A stretch of 32,645 nucleotides of DNA, taken from the NCBI RefSeq assembly GCF_000282535.1, contig NZ_AKJC01000080.1, positions 1-32,645 of the forward strand. Reading direction: 5' to 3'. Shown piece by piece: positions 15,773 to 26,052 of the stretch. The notes beneath the pieces are model-generated. The model saw only the letters and a list, made by a program, of their open reading frames with translations, did no database searches and was not told where the DNA came from. Each line of letters starts with the position of its first letter. Position 1 is the first letter of the stretch. The position numbers were made by a program, and so were the translations under genes. The DNA is from Pseudomonas sp. GM84. Lineage in GTDB: Bacteria > Pseudomonadota > Gammaproteobacteria > Pseudomonadales > Pseudomonadaceae.

Positions 15773-16864
15773 ATGCTCAGGACCATCGAGCAACATGTGC
15801 GCGAACAGGTCGCCCCTGCCGCGCTGCGTTCAGAATTCCGCCAGCACGAGTTCGAAAACTCACGGCGTTTCTGCCAACTGATCTTCTGCGTCAGCATCAC
15901 CATCTGGCTGGTGTTCGACCTTATCGTCAGCTACCTCGGCGGCCAGGGTTTCACCTGGCTGTCAGGCGCGTTCATGGCAACGATGTGCTGCCTCACGGTG
16001 ATCCTGGGCTTCACCCGCAAGTCCCACCACTTCGACGTCCTCAACCTGCTGTTCGTCGCCGTCATCACCTTGGGCATGCGCCTGCTCATCGAAGGCATCC
16101 CGATTGCCCTGCGCCCGCTCTGGCTGGTACTGGGCACATCAACCGTGCTGTACAGCGTGTCGGTACTGCCGGTGCGGCGCTGGTCGTTCTTCTGTGCCAT
16201 GGCCATTACCTGGGCCATGCTCAACCCGTTCTTCAGCACCAACATCAACCTGGACGACCTCGAAGCCGCCATGCTGCTCAGCTATGCGGTGTTCCTCAGC
16301 GGCCTGGTGATCTACAGCTACCTGCGCATCCGCCAGGCCAAGCTGTACAACTTCTACATGTCCAAGGTGCTGCTGGACCAGGCGTATGTCGACGTGCTGA
16401 CCGAGATCCCCAATCGCCGCTCGTTCATGGCCAAGGCCGAGCGCCAGCTGCAGGACGCCCCGGCCGGGCAATACCTGGCGATGATCGACATCGACAACTT
16501 CAAGAAGGTCAACGACCGTTTTGGCCATGACATTGGCGATGAAGTGCTCAAGCGCGTGGCCGTGCATATCAAGGCATCCATGGGCGGCTACGAGTTCGCC
16601 CGGCTCGGCGGCGAGGAGTTCGTGATCTTCTTCAAGGGCCTGGACCAGGCAGGGGCAGAGCGGCAGGTAACGGCCTTGTGCACGCGGGTACGGGAAGACA
16701 TTTCCGAACATCCGGTGACCATCAGCATCGGGCTGGCCCAGGTAGACAGCGCAGACACCCTGACCATGGCGCTGGTGAAGGCCGATCAGGCGTTGTACGA
16801 GGCCAAGCACAGTGGCAAGGACCGCTTTGTGTTGTGGACCAGCCGTCTGGCCGACAGCGCTTAG
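15773..16864 (+). CDS. Membrane diguanylate cyclase (GGDEF domain)
   Basis: This 363-residue protein has about six hydrophobic helices between residues 35 and 185, a linker, and a GGDEF domain from about 200. The active-site motif is GGEEF (279-283), intact, with MIDIDNFKKVNDRFGH upstream. It should make c-di-GMP from two GTP at the inner membrane. The RxxD inhibitory site is missing (MGGY at that position), so product feedback through it is not expected. ATG 15773 follows AAGGAA; the frame upstream is REP sequence. It is the nearest plus-strand gene after the nfr-type operon, whose glycosyltransferase carries c-di-GMP-binding-like repeats, so it may be a dedicated activator, though the REP pair between them leaves co-transcription open. 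Confidence 0.9.
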   Translation: MLRTIEQHVREQVAPAALRSEFRQHEFENSRRFCQLIFCVSITIWLVFDLIVSYLGGQGFTWLSGAFMATMCCLTVILGFTRKSHHFDVLNLLFVAVITLGMRLLIEGIPIALRPLWLVLGTSTVLYSVSVLPVRRWSFFCAMAITWAMLNPFFSTNINLDDLEAAMLLSYAVFLSGLVIYSYLRIRQAKLYNFYMSKVLLDQAYVDVLTEIPNRRSFMAKAERQLQDAPAGQYLAMIDIDNFKKVNDRFGHDIGDEVLKRVAVHIKASMGGYEFARLGGEEFVIFFKGLDQAGAERQVTALCTRVREDISEHPVTISIGLAQVDSADTLTMALVKADQALYEAKHSGKDRFVLWTSRLADSA

Positions 16865-16871
16865 CAGGCCA

Positions 16872-16967
16872 GGCCCTTTCGCGGGACAAGCCCGCTCCCA
16901 CAGGATCCTCTCAGTACTTGAGAACAGTGGAGTACCTGTGGGAGCGGGCTTGTCCCGCGAAAGGGCC
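16872..16967. repeat. REP pair, CGGG-stem type (inverted)
   Basis: Two inverted copies, each containing GAGCGGGCTTGTCCCGCGAA and AGGGCC ends, are separated by about 32 bases. They fill the gap between the convergent diguanylate cyclase and sensor kinase genes and probably serve as a two-way transcript end. Confidence 0.9.
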
Positions 16968-16975
16968 GGACCTGC

Positions 16976-18277
16976 CTACCCACCCGCAGGCAATCGAATC
17001 CTGAACTGCGCCCCACCCAGCGCCGACTGCGCCACGGTCAGTGTCCCGCCCTGCCCCTCGATCGCCCGCCGGCTGATCGCCAGGCCCAGACCGAACCCAC
17101 CGGTGTTGCGATCACGGCTACGGTCCAGACGGTAGAACGGTTGGAAGATCCGCTCCCGCTCCTCCACCGGAATCCCGATACCGTCATCCTCGACCGTCAA
17201 CAGGCAGGCGCCGTCCTCTTCCAGGCGCAGGCGCAACAGCAAGCTCTCATCGCAGTAGCGCATGGCATTGCGCACCAGGTTCTGCACCGCCCGGGCCGTC
17301 AGGCGCGGGTCGAGCACGAAGCGTGGCAGGGTGTCGTCCGCTTGAACCTCCCAGCGAATACCCCGCGCATCGAGCTCTTCAGCGAAACCACCGAGCACAC
17401 TGTCGACCAGCTCCAGCAACGATACCTCGACCCGCTCACGGGCCTGGTCGGCGTTGTACAGCCGGCTGTAGGACAGCAATTCGAGCACCAGTTCGTCCAG
17501 CTCGCGCACATGCCCCACCAACTCCAGCAGGCGCTTGCGGCTGGCCGGTGGCACTTCGTCGAACAGCAACACCAGGCCGAAATCCAGGCGGGTGAGCGGT
17601 GTGCGCAGTTCGTGGGACACCGCGTTGAGCAACTCGCGCTGCTGGTTGACGTGGCGCTCCAGGTCGCTGGCCATGGTGTCGAATACCCCTGCCAGCTCGC
17701 CGATGTTCGAGTGCGGCGAAATGTGCGTGCGCTCGGCCATCTGCCCCTGGCCCAGGCGCCGGGCGGTTTCCTTGAGGCGCTCCAGGTCCCGCCAGTGCGG
17801 CCAAACCCACAGCAACAGGCAGCCGAGCATGGCGGCGACGATCAGCACGGTGACGCCCCAGGACAGGACATTGATGTCCAGCGGGTCGGGCGGTGAATGC
17901 AGGCTCACCAGCCAGTCCTTGTCCAGCGGTGCCAGCACCGTCCGGTAGTAACCCCAGTCGCCAATGCGCACCACGTACAGGCCATGTTCCACACGCGCTA
18001 GCTCAGGCGCACTCAAATCGGCCTGGTCGCTGCGCAACAGGCTGACCTGTAACGGCGCGAACGCCTGCGCCAGCTCCTCTTCCACCGCGGGCCATTGCTC
18101 GCGGGGCGCCTGGCGGAACTGGCGAACGATCAGCGACTGCACGCCCTTGGCCTGGTCCAGGTTGTAGGCCATGAAGCGCTCGTGAAACAGGCCGACGATG
18201 GCGTCGGGGATCAACAGCAGCGCGCCGGCATAAGCGACGATGATCACCAGGTACAGGCGCACCAGGATCTTCAGCAC
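16976..18277 (-). CDS. Sensor histidine kinase (two-component, HAMP)
   Basis: This 433-residue inner-membrane kinase has helices at about 4-25 and 138-159 around a periplasmic domain of about 110 residues. Next come a HAMP linker (WRDLERLKETARRLG), the H box with His222 in NAVSHELRTPLTR, the N box NLVRNAMRY, and ATP-lid motifs DDGIGIP, IFQPFYRLD and GGFGLGLAI. All catalytic motifs are present. It resembles the RstB/ParS type. The start is taken as GTG 18277, just after the regulator stop (4-base gap); the frame extends upstream only inside the regulator gene. It is co-transcribed with the regulator and probably controls the divergent RND pump. The signal is unknown. Confidence 0.9.
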   Translation of the reverse strand: MLKILVRLYLVIIVAYAGALLLIPDAIVGLFHERFMAYNLDQAKGVQSLIVRQFRQAPREQWPAVEEELAQAFAPLQVSLLRSDQADLSAPELARVEHGLYVVRIGDWGYYRTVLAPLDKDWLVSLHSPPDPLDINVLSWGVTVLIVAAMLGCLLLWVWPHWRDLERLKETARRLGQGQMAERTHISPHSNIGELAGVFDTMASDLERHVNQQRELLNAVSHELRTPLTRLDFGLVLLFDEVPPASRKRLLELVGHVRELDELVLELLSYSRLYNADQARERVEVSLLELVDSVLGGFAEELDARGIRWEVQADDTLPRFVLDPRLTARAVQNLVRNAMRYCDESLLLRLRLEEDGACLLTVEDDGIGIPVEERERIFQPFYRLDRSRDRNTGGFGLGLAISRRAIEGQGGTLTVAQSALGGAQFRIRLPAGG

Positions 18278-18281
18278 CCCC

Positions 18282-18983
18282 TCAGCACTCCCACTCGACG
18301 CGGCTGAACAAGTAGCCCTTGCCCCACACGGTCTTGATCTTGCGGGCTTCGCCGGCGCTGTCGTCGAACTTGCGGCGCAGCTTGGAAATGGCCACGTCGA
18401 CCGAACGGTCGGTGCCATTGAACTCGATACCCCGCAGTTGCTGGAGAATGCGGTCGCGGCTGAGCACTTCGCCGGCATTGCGCGCCAGCACCACCAACAG
18501 GTTGTATTCACCACTGGACAACTCCACCTCTTCGCCGCGCCAACTGACCAGGCGCTCGGCCAGGTCGATGTGCAGGCCGCCCACCTGGATGTGTTCGTTG
18601 TCCAGGCGCGGCTCATTGACGCTGCTGCGGCGCAGCAGGGTGCGCACACGCGCCAGCAGCACCCGCGGCTCGCAGGGTTTGGTGACGTAGTCGTCGGCAC
18701 CCATTTCCAGGCCCAGCACCTGGTCGTGGCTGTCGTCGCGGGCGGTCAGCATCAGGATCGGCACGCTTTGCGAGGCCTGGCGCAGCAGGCGGCACACCTG
18801 CAGGCCGTCGAGGCCCGGGAGCATCAGGTCGAGGATCACCAGGTCGGGTTTGTCGCGGTGGAAGCTGTCCAGCACGTGGTCGCCGCGGGCGATCACCTGC
18901 ACATGGAAACCGTTGCGTTGCAGGTAGCTGGCGATCAGTTCGGACAGGGCGCTGTCGTCTTCGACCAGGAGAATGTTTGGCAT
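18282..18983 (-). CDS. OmpR-family response regulator
   Basis: This 233-residue regulator has a receiver domain with acidic E8/D9/D10, phospho-acceptor Asp52 (LVILDLMLPG), the threonine in MLTARDD and the lysine in YVTKP. A winged-helix DNA-binding domain follows (SSGEYNLLVVLARNAGEVLSRDRIL and the recognition-helix part DRSVDVAISKLRRKF). ATG 18983 starts the receiver fold; a longer frame upstream reads through a REP element and was not used. No strong ribosome site is visible. It precedes the kinase in one operon and is divergent from the membrane-fusion/RND operon, its likeliest target. Confidence 0.92.
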   Translation of the reverse strand: MPNILLVEDDSALSELIASYLQRNGFHVQVIARGDHVLDSFHRDKPDLVILDLMLPGLDGLQVCRLLRQASQSVPILMLTARDDSHDQVLGLEMGADDYVTKPCEPRVLLARVRTLLRRSSVNEPRLDNEHIQVGGLHIDLAERLVSWRGEEVELSSGEYNLLVVLARNAGEVLSRDRILQQLRGIEFNGTDRSVDVAISKLRRKFDDSAGEARKIKTVWGKGYLFSRVEWEC

Positions 18984-19020
18984 AGGCGCTTGACAGAATT
19001 TGGAGAGGACCGCACTGGCC

Positions 19021-19050
19021 CCCGTGGGAGCGGGCTTGTCCCGCGAAAGG
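19021..19050. repeat. Single REP copy, CGGG-stem type
   Basis: One copy with GTGGGAGCGGGCTTGTCCCG and GCGAAAGG lies in the leader region of the regulator gene, without the usual inverted partner. It is the only solitary complete copy in the window. Confidence 0.8.
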
Positions 19051-19108
19051 ACCAGCACCGATATCAGCCAGCAGAATATAGAATCCTACAAGCCGGAAGG
19101 ATTATTCG

Positions 19109-19124
19109 TCACACTTTTTCACAC
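19109..19124. promoter_or_regulatory. Direct-repeat site TCACAC-N4-TCACAC, candidate response-regulator box
   Basis: Two TCACAC repeats start exactly 10 bases apart, one helical turn, as expected for head-to-tail binding of OmpR/PhoB-type regulators. They lie in the 215-base region between the regulator and the divergent pump genes. A perfect palindrome, CTGTTAACAG, follows at 19136-19145. The link to this regulator is inferred from position. Confidence 0.5.
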
Positions 19125-19198
19125 ACGCCCTACAGCTGTTAACAGGCACCCAGGGAACGACTGCCGTAGCATACAGCCATCATCATCGGAAGATCCGT

Positions 19199-20374
19199 AT
19201 GCCTATCATCCTCCCCCCTCACCTGCGCCCCGTGGCACTCGTGGCGCTGCTGGCCGTGTCCCTGGCCGGCTGCAACGACAGCGCCGAACAGGCCGAGCAA
19301 GCCCCCATGCCCCAGGTTCGGGTAGAAACCCTGCAACTGCAGCCCCTGGCCATCACCACCGAGCTGAGCGGGCGCATCCTCGCCCCTCGCACCGCCGAAG
19401 TCCGCGCCCGCGTCGCCGGGGTCGTGCTCAAGCGGGTCTACCGTGAGGGCAGCGACGTCAAGCAGGGCGATGTGCTGTTCCTCATCGACCCGGCGCCCTT
19501 CAAGGCCGACCACGACAGTGCCCGCGCCACCCTGGCCAAGGCCCAGGCCAACCTGTACCAGGCGCGCCTGCAAGAGCAGCGCTACCGCGAGCTGGTGGAC
19601 GACAAGGCGGTCAGCCGCCAGGAGTACGACAACGCCCGCGCCGCCTTCCTGCAGGCCGATGCCGTGGTCGCCGAAGCCAAGGCAGCCCTGGAACGGGCAC
19701 GCCTGAACCTCGGCTATGCAACGGTCACCGCGCCGATTTCCGGGCGCATCGGCCGCGCCCTGGTCACCGAAGGCGCGCTGGTGGGACAGAACGAGACCAC
19801 GCCGCTGGCCACCATCCAGCAACTGGACCCGATCCACGCCGACGTCACCCAGTCGACCCGCGAGCTCAATGCCCTGCGCCGCGCCTTGCGCGCCGGTGAA
19901 CTGCAGCAGGTGGGTGCCCGCGAGGCACGCGCCACGCTGATCCAGGATGACGGCAGTGCCTACCCGCTGCCCGGCAAGCTGCTGTTCTCCGACATCAGCG
20001 TCGACCCGAGCACCAACCAGATCACCCTGCGCAGCGAGTTCCCCAACCCCGACCTCGACCTGCTGCCTGGCAGCTACGTACGCGTACGCCTGCAGCAGGC
20101 GTTGCAGCCCAAGGGCATCAGCGTGCCGCAGCGGGCCATCCTGCGCGACAGCGCCGGGGTGCCGAAAGTGCTGGTGGTCGACGCCCAGGCGCGCATCGGC
20201 GAACGCCAGGTACTGCTGGGCAGCGCCCAGGGCGACCGCTGGGTGGTCAGCGAAGGCCTGACCGCCGGCGAGCGCGTGGTGGTCGAAGGCCTGCAGCACG
20301 TGAAGGCCGGAGACCAGGTCCAGGTCGACGCGACCCCGGGCAGCCAGCCCATCGCCCAGCACAACGGCCAGTGA
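19199..20374 (+). CDS. RND efflux periplasmic adaptor (membrane fusion lipoprotein)
   Basis: This 391-residue HlyD/AcrA-type adaptor has a lipoprotein signal with lipobox LAGC (Cys25). The order is beta-barrel/lipoyl half (RVAGVVLKRVYREGSDVKQGDVLF), a coiled-coil hairpin (about 95-165), lipoyl second half (LGYATVTAPISGRIGRALV), then beta-barrel and membrane-proximal domains ending with AGDQVQV. It would bridge the inner-membrane RND pump and an outer-membrane channel. It lies 11 bases before the RND gene in the same operon. No outer-membrane factor gene is next to them. The divergent two-component system probably regulates it. Confidence 0.92.
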   Translation: MPIILPPHLRPVALVALLAVSLAGCNDSAEQAEQAPMPQVRVETLQLQPLAITTELSGRILAPRTAEVRARVAGVVLKRVYREGSDVKQGDVLFLIDPAPFKADHDSARATLAKAQANLYQARLQEQRYRELVDDKAVSRQEYDNARAAFLQADAVVAEAKAALERARLNLGYATVTAPISGRIGRALVTEGALVGQNETTPLATIQQLDPIHADVTQSTRELNALRRALRAGELQQVGAREARATLIQDDGSAYPLPGKLLFSDISVDPSTNQITLRSEFPNPDLDLLPGSYVRVRLQQALQPKGISVPQRAILRDSAGVPKVLVVDAQARIGERQVLLGSAQGDRWVVSEGLTAGERVVVEGLQHVKAGDQVQVDATPGSQPIAQHNGQ

Positions 20375-20385
20375 GGGCCTGACCC

Positions 20386-23300
20386 ATGCCGCAATTCTTC
20401 ATCGACCGCCCGGTGTTCGCCTGGGTGGTCGCACTGTTCATCCTGCTGGCCGGCGCGCTGGCCATCCCGCAGTTGCCGGTGGCCCAATACCCCAACGTGG
20501 CGCCGCCGCAGGTGGAAATCCATGCCGTGTACCCGGGCGCCTCGGCGGCGACCATGGACGAGAGCGTGGTCAGCCTGATCGAGCAGGAGCTCAACGGCGC
20601 CGACAACCTGCTGTACTTCGAGTCGCAGAGCAGCTTGGGTAGCGCCACCATCACCGCCACCTTCGAGCCCGGCACCCACCCGGACCTGGCCCAGGTCGAC
20701 GTGCAGAACCGCCTCAAGGTGGTCGAGTCGCGCCTGCCGCGTCCGGTCACCCAGCAGGGCCTGCAGGTGGAAAAGGTGTCCACCGGCTTCCTGCTGCTGG
20801 GTACCCTCACCTCGGTGGATGGCAGCCTCGATGAAACCGCGCTGTCCGACATCCTGGCGCGCAACGTGATGAACGAAATCCGTCGCCTCAAAGGTGTCGG
20901 CAAGGCCCAGTTGTACGGTGCCGAGCGCGCCATGCGGATCTGGATCGACCCGGCCAAGCTGGTCGGTTTCAACCTCACGCCCAACGACGTGGCGGTCGCC
21001 ATCGCCGCGCAGAACGCCCAGGTCGCCCCTGGCAGCATCGGCGACCTGCCTGCCCGCGGTACCCAGGAAATCACCGCCAACGTGGTGGTCAAGGGCCAGC
21101 TGAGCACGCCCGACGAGTTTGCGGCGATTGTCCTGCGCGCCAATCCCGACGGCTCCACGGTGACCATTGGCGATGTCGCCCGGGTCGAAATCGGCGCCCA
21201 GGAATACCAGTACGGCACGCGCCTGAACGGCAAGCCGGCCAGCGCCTTCAGCGTGCAGCTGGCGCCGGGCGCCAACGCCATGGAAACCGCCACGCTGGTA
21301 CGGGCGAAGATGAAGGAGCTGGCGCGCTACTTCCCCGACGGGGTCAAGTACGACATCCCCTATGACACCTCGCCGTTCGTCAAAGTGTCGATCCAGCAGG
21401 TGATCAACACCCTGTTCGAGGCGATGCTGCTGGTGTTCGCGGTGATGTTCCTGTTCCTGCAGAACCTGCGCTACACCCTGATCCCGACCCTGGTGGTGCC
21501 GGTGGCGCTGATGGGCACTTTCGCGGTGATGCTGGCGCTGGGCTTCTCGGTCAACGTGCTGACCCTGTTCGGCATGGTGCTGGCCATCGGCATCCTGGTG
21601 GACGACGCCATCGTGGTGGTGGAGAACGTCGAGCGGATCATGGCCGAGGAAGGCCTGCCGCCCAAGGAGGCCACGCGCAAGGCCATGGGCCAGATCAGCG
21701 GCGCCATCGTCGGCATTACCCTGGTGCTGGTGGCCGTGTTCCTGCCGATGGCCTTCATGAAGGGGTCGGTGGGCGTCATCTACCAGCAGTTCTCGCTGTC
21801 GATGGCGGTGTCGATCCTGTTCTCGGCGTTCCTCGCCCTGAGCCTCACCCCGGCCCTGTGCGCCACGCTGCTCAAGCCCCTGGCCAAGGGCGAGCACCAC
21901 GAACGCAAAGGCTTCTTCGGCTGGTTCAACCGCCGCTTCGATGCCATGAGCAACGGCTACGAGCGCTGGGTCGTCCAGGCACTGAAACGCAGCGGGCGCT
22001 ACCTGCTGGTGTATGGCGTGCTGCTGGTGGTGCTCGGCTATGGCTTCAGCCAGTTGCCCACGGCGTTCCTGCCGACCGAGGACCAAGGCTACACCATCAC
22101 CGACATCCAGCTGCCGCCGGGTGCCAGCCGCATGCGGACCGAGCAGGTGGCCGCGCAGATCGAAGCGCACAACGCCGAAGAGCCGGGCGTTGGCAACACC
22201 ACGGTGATTCTCGGCTTCAGCTTCTCCGGCAGCGGTCAGAACGCGGCACTGACCTTCACCACCCTGAAGGACTGGTCCGAACGCGGCGCCGACGACAGCG
22301 CCCAGTCGATTGCCGACCGGGCCAGCGCCGCATTCTCCCGGATACGCGACGCGGTCGCGTTCTCGGTGCTGCCACCGTCGATCGACGGCCTGGGCGAGTC
22401 CACCGGTTTCGAGTTCCGCCTGCAGGACCGTGGCGGCATGGGCCATGCCGAGCTCATGGCGGCGCGTGACGAACTGCTGGAAGGTGCCCGCAAGAGCAAG
22501 GTACTGGTCAACGTGCGCGAAGCCTCGCTGGCCGAAAGCCCGCAGGTGCAACTGGAGATCGACCGCCGCCAAGCCAACGCCCTGGGGGTGTCGTTCGCCG
22601 ACATCGGCGCGGTGCTGGACACCGCCGTGGGTTCCAACTACGTCAACGACTTCCCCAACCAGGGCCGCATGCAGCGGGTGGTGGTGCAGGCCGAAGGCGA
22701 CCAGCGCAGCCAGGTCGAGGACCTGTTGAAGATCCACGTGCGCAACAGCAGCGGCAAGATGGTGCCGCTGGGGGCCTTCGTCCAGGCCCGCTGGGTCAGC
22801 GGCCCGGTGCAGCTGACCCGCTACAACGGCTACCCGGCGGTGTCGATTTCCGGCGAGCCGGCAGCCGGCTACAGCTCCGGCGAAGCCATGGCCGAAGTCG
22901 AACGCCTGGTCGCGCAGTTGCCGGCCGGAGCGGGCCTTGAGTGGACCGGCCTGTCGCTGCAGGAGCGCCTGTCCGGTAGCCAGGCACCGCTGCTGCTGGC
23001 CCTGTCGCTGCTGGTGGTGTTCCTGTGCCTGGCGGCGCTGTACGAAAGCTGGTCGATCCCCACCGCCGTGCTGCTGGTGGTCCCGCTCGGCGTGCTCGGC
23101 GCGGTGCTGGCGGTGACCCTGCGCGGCATGCCCAACGACGTGTTCTTCAAGGTGGGCCTGATCACCCTGATCGGCCTCTCGGCGAAGAACGCTATCCTCA
23201 TCATCGAGTTCGCCAAGAGCCTGGTGGACCAGGGCGTGGACGCCGTGGACGCCGCCGTACAGGCCGCCCGCCTGCGGCTGCGGCCGATCGTCATGACCTC

Positions 23301-23508
23301 GCTGGCATTCATCCTCGGCGTGGTGCCCCTGGCCATCGCCACCGGCGCCAGCTCGGCGAGCCAGCAGGCGATCGGCACCGGGGTGATCGGCGGGATGCTC
23401 AGCGCCACCCTGGCGGTGGTGTTCGTACCGGTGTTCTTCGTCGTGGTGATGCGTGTGGCCGGGCGAAAAGCTGCCCCTGCCGATGAGGCAGAAACCCGCC
23501 AAGCCTGA
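20386..23508 (+). CDS. RND multidrug efflux transporter, HAE1 family
   Basis: This 1040-residue inner-membrane proton antiporter has the standard AcrB/MexB-like plan of 12 helices and two large periplasmic loops. The opening MPQFFIDRPVFAWVVALFI is typical. Proton-relay residues are visible: Asp406 and Asp407 (GILVDDAIVVVEN) in helix 4 and Lys934 (GLSAKNAILIIEFAK) in helix 10. Length is normal for the family. It would trimerise and export amphiphilic compounds with the adaptor encoded upstream. The missing outer-membrane gene suggests use of a shared TolC/OprM-type channel. A clear intrinsic terminator at 23535-23567 ends the operon. Substrates cannot be read from the sequence. Confidence 0.95.
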   Translation: MPQFFIDRPVFAWVVALFILLAGALAIPQLPVAQYPNVAPPQVEIHAVYPGASAATMDESVVSLIEQELNGADNLLYFESQSSLGSATITATFEPGTHPDLAQVDVQNRLKVVESRLPRPVTQQGLQVEKVSTGFLLLGTLTSVDGSLDETALSDILARNVMNEIRRLKGVGKAQLYGAERAMRIWIDPAKLVGFNLTPNDVAVAIAAQNAQVAPGSIGDLPARGTQEITANVVVKGQLSTPDEFAAIVLRANPDGSTVTIGDVARVEIGAQEYQYGTRLNGKPASAFSVQLAPGANAMETATLVRAKMKELARYFPDGVKYDIPYDTSPFVKVSIQQVINTLFEAMLLVFAVMFLFLQNLRYTLIPTLVVPVALMGTFAVMLALGFSVNVLTLFGMVLAIGILVDDAIVVVENVERIMAEEGLPPKEATRKAMGQISGAIVGITLVLVAVFLPMAFMKGSVGVIYQQFSLSMAVSILFSAFLALSLTPALCATLLKPLAKGEHHERKGFFGWFNRRFDAMSNGYERWVVQALKRSGRYLLVYGVLLVVLGYGFSQLPTAFLPTEDQGYTITDIQLPPGASRMRTEQVAAQIEAHNAEEPGVGNTTVILGFSFSGSGQNAALTFTTLKDWSERGADDSAQSIADRASAAFSRIRDAVAFSVLPPSIDGLGESTGFEFRLQDRGGMGHAELMAARDELLEGARKSKVLVNVREASLAESPQVQLEIDRRQANALGVSFADIGAVLDTAVGSNYVNDFPNQGRMQRVVVQAEGDQRSQVEDLLKIHVRNSSGKMVPLGAFVQARWVSGPVQLTRYNGYPAVSISGEPAAGYSSGEAMAEVERLVAQLPAGAGLEWTGLSLQERLSGSQAPLLLALSLLVVFLCLAALYESWSIPTAVLLVVPLGVLGAVLAVTLRGMPNDVFFKVGLITLIGLSAKNAILIIEFAKSLVDQGVDAVDAAVQAARLRLRPIVMTSLAFILGVVPLAIATGASSASQQAIGTGVIGGMLSATLAVVFVPVFFVVVMRVAGRKAAPADEAETRQA

Positions 23509-23534
23509 CTGGACAAGCATCGCGTTGAATGAGA

Positions 23535-23567
23535 GGGTTCCGGGCATTGGCGTCCGGAACCCTTTTT
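23535..23567 (+). terminator. Intrinsic terminator of the RND operon
   Basis: A perfect 9-base stem (GGGTTCCGG, 23535-23543; CCGGAACCC, 23554-23562) with a 10-base loop is followed by TTTTT (23563-23567). The T run ends one base before the mobA start codon. Confidence 0.9.
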
Positions 23568-23568
23568 C

Positions 23569-24144
23569 ATGACTGACACACTCCCCCCCTGCTCCATCCT
23601 CATTCTTGCCGGTGGCCGTGGCCAGCGCATGGGCGGCCGTGACAAAGGCCTGGTGCAATGGCGCGGCGAGGCGCTGGTGGCGCATGTGCAGCGCATCGTG
23701 CGGCCACTCAGCGACGATGTGGTGATCTCGTGCAACCGTAACCAGGACCTCTATCGCCCATTTGCCGATCAACTGGTGGGCGATGCCGAAGCGGACTTCC
23801 CCGGGCCCTTGGCCGGCGTGATTGCTGGGTTGGCGGCGGCGCGGCATCAGTGGGTGGTGGTGCTGGCTTGTGATGCGCCGTTGGTTGACCGGGGGTTGAT
23901 CGAGGATTTGCTGAAGTTGGCGGTTGCCAATGACAGTGCGGCCATGGTGCGTCAGGGGGGGTATTGGCAGCCGATGTTCAGTGTTTTGCCGCGCCGGCTG
24001 CTGCCGGGGCTGGAGCAGGCCTGGGCGGCGGGTGAGCGGAGTTTGCAGAAGGCCTTGCTGGTCGAGGCGGTGCAGGGGCTGGAGTGTGCCGAAGGGGATG
24101 CTCGGTTGAGCAACTTCAATAGCCCGGACTTGTTGCAGGGCTGA
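23569..24144 (+). CDS. mobA: Molybdenum cofactor guanylyltransferase
   Basis: MobA joins GMP from GTP to molybdopterin, giving the bis-MGD cofactor of DMSO-reductase-family enzymes. The 191-residue protein has the nucleotide-binding signature LAGGRGQRMGGRDKGL near the N-terminus, then FPGPLAGVIAGL and VVVLACDAPLV, in the family order and at the usual length. ATG 23569 is fixed by the position of the signature; the frame upstream reaches a stop at 23530 without a better start. The start directly follows a terminator T tract, and there is no free ribosome site (the only purine-rich GAGAGGG lies at the base of the hairpin). It may be translated from read-through transcripts or inefficiently. Confidence 0.93.
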   Translation: MTDTLPPCSILILAGGRGQRMGGRDKGLVQWRGEALVAHVQRIVRPLSDDVVISCNRNQDLYRPFADQLVGDAEADFPGPLAGVIAGLAAARHQWVVVLACDAPLVDRGLIEDLLKLAVANDSAAMVRQGGYWQPMFSVLPRRLLPGLEQAWAAGERSLQKALLVEAVQGLECAEGDARLSNFNSPDLLQG

Positions 24145-24145
24145 G

Positions 24146-24239
24146 GGCCCTATCGCCGGCAAGCCGGCTCCCACAGGTTTCACCACAGCCTTGAAGAGGG
24201 TGCTGTACCTGTGGGAGCCGGCTTGCCGGCGATAGGGCC
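24146..24239. repeat. REP pair, CCGGC-stem type (inverted)
   Basis: Two inverted copies (24146-24178 and 24206-24239) with GCCGGCTTGCCGGC cores and GATAGGGCC ends sit between the convergent mobA and acyl-CoA synthetase genes. Confidence 0.9.
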
Positions 24240-24254
24240 ATCAAATCCGACCCA

Positions 24255-25928
<1,674 letters not shown>

Positions 25929-25964
25929 GGGCGCTCCCTTTGTTGTTCTTGTATTGGCTTCACT

Positions 25965-26042
25965 GGCCCTTTCGCGGGACAAGCCCGCTCCCACAGGACC
26001 TTTACAATTCTCTGTGGGAGCGGGCTTGTCCCGCGAAGGGGG
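25965..26042. repeat. REP pair, CGGG-stem type, short spacer
   Basis: Inverted copies with GGACAAGCCCGCTCCCACAG and its complement are separated by only about 14 bases. They lie between qhpB and the acyl-CoA synthetase gene, both minus strand, and may protect or end the upstream amine dehydrogenase message. Confidence 0.9.
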
Positions 26043-26052
26043 CGACACCGGA

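Noticed and set aside
18278..18700. Upstream extension of the sensor kinase frame
   Set aside because: It overlaps the response regulator in another frame and gives a Trp/Ser/Ala-rich sequence. The kinase fold starts at GTG 18277.
20074..24186. Very long minus-strand open frame (about 1370 codons) opposite the RND pump and mobA
   Set aside because: It is antisense to well-supported genes. Its product is rich in His, Gln, Arg and Gly as expected from reading high-GC codons backwards, and it has no recognisable domain.
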